Assembly: GCF_946479755.1 (NCBI RefSeq)
Contig: NZ_CAMLHC010000001.1
Coordinates: 186,001 to 250,000 of the forward strand
DNA from: an uncultured Chitinophaga sp.
GTDB taxonomy: Bacteria > Bacteroidota > Bacteroidia > Chitinophagales > Chitinophagaceae
Reading direction: 5' to 3'
DNA length: 64,000 nucleotides
Shown: in pieces, positions 62,201-64,000 of the stretch
Layout of the letters: each line of letters opens with the position of its first letter
Numbering within the stretch: position 1 is the stretch's first letter
The notes under the pieces: model-generated
The model's input: the letters and a program-made list of their open reading frames with translations, nothing else
Databases searched by the model: none
Told to the model about the DNA's origin: nothing
Program-made: the position numbers and the translations under genes

Positions 62201-64000
62201 TATCCGAGAAATAAAACCATCATCGACCTTTTCGACAGGCAGGTGCTGCTCACACCGGAAGCGGTGGCAGTAGTGTTTGAATCTGTACAGGTCACCTATG
62301 GTGAACTGAATAGCCGGGCCAATCAACTGGCACATTACCTGAGGAAGCTGGGTGTCCGGGAAGATACACTGGTGCCGGTGTTCCTGGAACGGAGCGAACA
62401 GATGATCATTGCCATGCTGGGCATCCTGAAGGCCGGTGGCGCTTATGTGCCCATCGATCCGGAATATCCGCAGGAGAGGGTCCGTTTTATGCTGACGGAT
62501 ACCGCAGCACAGTATGTGGTGAGCAATAAAGAAAGCGCCCATTTGCTGGAAGGCTTAACCTCCGCCACAATAGTATCACTGGACGGAGATCAGCATATCC
62601 TCGAAGGATTTCCGGAACATAACCCTGAAAGTTTTGTACAGCCGCATCACCTGGCTTATGTTATCTATACCTCCGGTTCTACCGGTCAGCCGAAAGGCGT
62701 GCTGCTGGAACACTACAACGTAGTGCGGCTGTTTGAGACCGATACGCCGTTGTATGACTTTAACAACAGCGATGTATGGACACTGTTCCACTCTATCTGT
62801 TTTGACTTTTCCGTGTGGGAAATGTATGGAGCACTGTTCTATGGCGGCCGCCTCGTCATCGTCTCCAAACAGGTGGCGAAAGACGCTGCTCTCTTCGGGC
62901 AGCTGCTGCTGTCAGAAGGGGTGACGGTACTCAACCAGACGCCTGCGGCCTTCTATGTGTTGCAGGAATACCTGGTGGCCCATGCAACGTCGGTGCCCGT
63001 GCGCTATGTCATCTTCGGTGGCGAAGCGTTGAACCCGGCCATGATCCGGCCGTGGAAAGAAGCGTATCCGCATTGCAGAACGATCAACATGTACGGCATT
63101 ACCGAAACAACGGTGCATGTGACCTACCAGGAGATCGGCGTTGAGCATTTGCAGAGCAGCAGCAGTATCATTGGTACAGCTATCCCAACGCTGGGCATTT
63201 ATATCCTGGACGCGAACAAGAGCTTGTCGCCCGTAGGTGTGCCGGGAGAACTGTATGTTTCCGGCGCGGGGCTGGCAAGAGGTTACCTGAACCGCGAAGC
63301 TTTAACGGCAGAGCGTTTTCTGCCGAATCCTTTCAGCCGGGAAGGAGATTACAGCCGGTTGTATAAAACCGGGGACCAGGCCCGCTGGCTGGCGGATGGA
63401 AATATCGAATACCTGGGTCGTATAGACCAGCAGGTGAAGATACGCGGATACCGTATCGAGCTGGGAGAGATCGAGAATGTATTGCTGCAGAGCGGATTTA
63501 TAAAACAGGCAGTTGTTGTGGCGGCCAACGACAGCGCCGGCAGTAAAATACTGGCCGCGTATGTTGTGTCCGAAGAACGTTTCGACCGCGACCGCGTGAT
63601 AGCAGTGCTGAAAGAGCGGTTACCGGATTATATGGTGCCGGCCCTGTTTATCACGTTAGATAAAATGCCGCTGACCTCCAACGGGAAGATCGACCGGAAA
63701 GCATTACCCGATGTACACCAGGGCGCTCCGGCCGGCAATGAATATGTAGCGCCCCGCAATGATATGGAGCAGTTGCTGGCCGATGTATGGCAGGAATTAC
63801 TGCAGGTGCCACGGGTAGGAGTATACGATAATTTCTTTGAACTGGGAGGCCACTCCCTGCTGTCGATGCGCATGGTGGCAGTGCTGCGGAAAAAAATAGC
63901 GGTGGAACTAACGGTAAGGTCTATATTCCTTTACCCGGTGATTGACCAGCTGGCGGCTTTCTTACAGGGAGAAACCAGCCAGACCACTGTTCCGGGAATA
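56216..64000 (+). CDS. NRPS: TubC docking-C-A(NMT)-PCP-C-A-PCP-..., cut by window edge
   Basis: The ATG at 56216 (MFDFNLNEIIDLLNEAHDSG) opens a frame with no stop through base 64000 (2595 codons), 23 nt after the previous stop. Residues 1-62 are a TubC-type docking domain. C1 spans 84-525 (His215/216). A1 core spans about 533-985 with code DGFLLGMVAK (Leu/Ile-like, low certainty) and carries an inserted N-methyltransferase (988-1260, LEIGSGTG near 1062-1069) before its C-terminal lobe (1405-1440). PCP1 is at Ser1488. C2 spans 1543-1985 (His1674/1675). A2 spans 1995-2500 with code DFWNIGMVHK, an exact match to the classic threonine code. PCP2 is at Ser2547. The visible part ends just after PCP2, where another condensation domain or a release domain should follow. 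The Thr hydroxyl is a plausible macrolactonisation or depsipeptide point, but release chemistry is outside the window. Confidence 0.92.
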   Translation, partial: MFDFNLNEIIDLLNEAHDSGIKVSFEDDNLLVEADEDKEIDAGFLDRLRNNKHSLIAYFKKHKSGTQEKHFSGSIRDARNNDDGPIPLSFSQDRLWFIHQLEGSVQYHIPAALRLKGKLDVAALNFALRTVVNRHEVLRTVIHQADGNVWQRVLGKDQWQLDIIDGTSGYEDPEVLQAYMDELVQVPFDLFHDHMLRAHLIQLAPEEYLLVLVMHHIASDGWSTAILVNELNEAYTAATAKREPVLEPLDVQFADYAVWQRKYLAGDMLDKQLSYWKKQLDGASLLNLPTDYERPAVKSTRGALVTFHIPQQLTAALEKLSQEQGATLYMTLLAAFKVLLYRYSGQEDISIGGVVAGRMRTEMERLIGFFVNTLVLRTHLHGNPDFITLLQQVKNTLLDAYEHQEVPFEKVVEAVMGERDISKNPLFQVVFVLQNVPPTKELKMGEVVMQDEKIMRTTSLFDLSWSMEQGPDGIDVEVEYYTDIFTEATIQRMVEHFQLLLQAAADNPAQAIGTLNMLSEAEKNQLQVSFNDTATLYPSAESVVSIFEGQVAFSPAAPAVTFGKRTLTYRELDEQANQVANYLAEQGIQPGNTIALLSRRGIEMIVAIWGILKSGNAYAPFHTGYPADRLHGMMEDAGITTLLYTSRELFVSSGMSAFTTGLDIAAARHSVVTPTGIRTGSDACINVMYTSGTTGRPKGIAITNKNIINLAFDRGATAVLPGDRLLQCSNYAFDGSTFDIYSALLNGACLCMVEDDAAIDVFELSRIIAAEKITIALFPTALFHNFIDNQPLGLKPMRKILFGGEKASLPHLEKALAVLGQGKLVNMYGPTEVTVAATCYEVNELTGKLSVPIGTPMANARIRILDENRQLVPLGVSGEIYVGGDGVSLGYVNREDLTAEKYVTLEDAPGRWYRTGDKGRWLPDGTIAYAGRIDDQVKIRGYRIEPGEIERALNNLPEVGDSCVVVKQQHTGEKRLVSYFVPEQETLQQKEYELSQLQIASWRALYDTAYSKTDEIEDLDEEFNITGWNDSFTSGPIPAENMQQWVDDITRLIIGLQPKRVLEIGSGTGLIYYPIADHIERYIGTDFSRVSVEQILRRIAKGERRYPDTEMKLCAAHEIILDEKEEIDLVILNSIVQYFPGAAYMTDVLAKAITLLKGKGRIVVGDVRDLRLLPSFKRRLQLDKLHDKTSVREFEWSVDQEVLKEEELCFSPAYFYHLQTRFPEITNVEIVWKQGDYINELSLYRYTVVLHVGIEKPVLQPDWQPWDAIADKSTIIDQITNRIPVIALQDVPGHRVWRERMLDHALKNNLCNNVGDLSDYIAAPDKVTHTVNEILDEAVAAGYSFRFLLDEDPLKVNLLIERDRFDGFVEQSYSNSISFADTVKTNVPLFTDICESLQKNIKQQLLDRLPEYMVPADFVALQKLPLTGNGKVDRKFLAAWEDIQRKRLINYVAPTNAIEQHLAGIWQHLLGVERVGIEDNFFELGGHSLLATRVVAAVRKDMDVELTVKDFFIYPTIALLAVYLQQQEKGSHLPPLIAGPRPANIPLSFSQERLWFIDQLQGTVPYHMPVILRLHGNLDVQGLEFALRNIVNGHEVLRTVIAPKDGVAWQHVMDKDQWQLTQVPQSPELADEATLKQLLSGLADMPFDLCRDHMLRAHLVTLSAQEHLLLLTIHHIACDGWSISILVKELVELYRAYAEKRAPILEKPEIQYADYALWQRNSFDGAVLDEKMKYWKQQLNNVLPLDLPTDYARPAVQQFNGAISWFHIDQQLTDQLQQLSREQGVTLFMTLLTAFKVLLQRYSGQDDICVGSPVSGRTQQETEGLIGFFLNTVALRADLSDNPSFLSLLQQVKSTTLDAYEHQQVPFEKIVEEVVKDRDMSRSPLYQAMFVLQNTPPVPELLLGDLHLAYEEVPHKTTLCDITMSLEEQPDGIRGYAEYCTDLFSAGRIKQMMKHFEQLLRAIVAAPASEINTLRITTPAEEEQLLSAFNSRIADYPRNKTIIDLFDRQVLLTPEAVAVVFESVQVTYGELNSRANQLAHYLRKLGVREDTLVPVFLERSEQMIIAMLGILKAGGAYVPIDPEYPQERVRFMLTDTAAQYVVSNKESAHLLEGLTSATIVSLDGDQHILEGFPEHNPESFVQPHHLAYVIYTSGSTGQPKGVLLEHYNVVRLFETDTPLYDFNNSDVWTLFHSICFDFSVWEMYGALFYGGRLVIVSKQVAKDAALFGQLLLSEGVTVLNQTPAAFYVLQEYLVAHATSVPVRYVIFGGEALNPAMIRPWKEAYPHCRTINMYGITETTVHVTYQEIGVEHLQSSSSIIGTAIPTLGIYILDANKSLSPVGVPGELYVSGAGLARGYLNREALTAERFLPNPFSREGDYSRLYKTGDQARWLADGNIEYLGRIDQQVKIRGYRIELGEIENVLLQSGFIKQAVVVAANDSAGSKILAAYVVSEERFDRDRVIAVLKERLPDYMVPALFITLDKMPLTSNGKIDRKALPDVHQGAPAGNEYVAPRNDMEQLLADVWQELLQVPRVGVYDNFFELGGHSLLSMRMVAVLRKKIAVELTVRSIFLYPVIDQLAAFLQGETSQTTVPGI

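Noticed and set aside
35111..64000. Epimerisation, ketoreductase and thioesterase domains
   Set aside because: I searched the three synthases for these and found none in view, so D-residues, beta-hydroxy chain and release mode cannot be claimed.

Overview
The window looks like a chromosomal segment of a Bacteroidota bacterium, most likely Chitinophagaceae (Chitinophaga-like). The evidence is a SusC/SusD pair with a FecI-type sigma and FecR-type anti-sigma factor, a type IX secretion (T9SS) C-terminal signal, Bacteroidota-style lipoproteins, and poor Shine-Dalgarno sequences. The genus is inferred from gene style, not from a marker gene.

Layout. (1) 1-3609, minus strand: the start of a membrane protein (possibly a sensor kinase), a multi-pass membrane protein, a small lipoprotein, and a lipoprotein HEIGH-type metalloprotease carrying six tandem 56-residue propeller-like repeats. 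(2) 4332-6769, plus strand: an A/T-rich two-gene cassette, an all-helical protein overlapping by 4 nt an ORC/Cdc6-like ATPase with zinc ribbon and helix-hairpin-helix tail. It ends in a strong terminator and is followed by a 5'-truncated tail-fibre-like gene and an internally deleted AraC pseudogene. This looks like an accessory insertion and is a candidate defence module. (3) 8093-13152, minus: a GH2/GH5-like lipoprotein hydrolase overlapping a very large GT2-GH26-pseudo-hydrolase fusion, a polysaccharide synthesis and trimming pair. (4) 13276-25365, minus: a glycan-utilisation locus (ECF sigma, FecR, SusC, SusD, and a 1815-residue GH74-like secreted enzyme with five BIG2, two malectin-like, one CBM-like and one T9SS domain). 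(5) 25481-30018, minus: five closely spaced genes including a DUF4139 protein and a protein made of three tandem HTH-like units.

(6) 31191-64000, plus: a hybrid PKS-NRPS gene cluster that runs off the right edge. It starts with SbnA- and SbnB-like enzymes (2,3-diaminopropionate, Dap, synthesis) and a CmlA-like diiron beta-hydroxylase. The 4820-residue FAAL-ACP-KS-AT-ACP-aminotransferase-C-A(NMT)-PCP-C-A-PCP protein follows, then a 2194-residue C-A-PCP-C-A-PCP protein, then a third protein (2595 residues visible, no stop) with C-A(NMT)-PCP-C-A-PCP. The loading half has the architecture of iturin/mycosubtilin synthetases, which make beta-amino fatty acids.

Reading the adenylation pockets by eye gives: beta-amino fatty acyl, N-methyl (Val-like), an acidic-pocket residue (proposed Dap), Val-like, the same acidic-pocket residue, N-methyl (Leu/Ile-like), Thr, then more modules outside the window. 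The cluster therefore probably makes an N-methylated, Dap-containing, possibly beta-hydroxylated beta-amino lipopeptide in a Bacteroidota host. I do not recognise it as a described product. Specificity codes were aligned manually and need computational confirmation.
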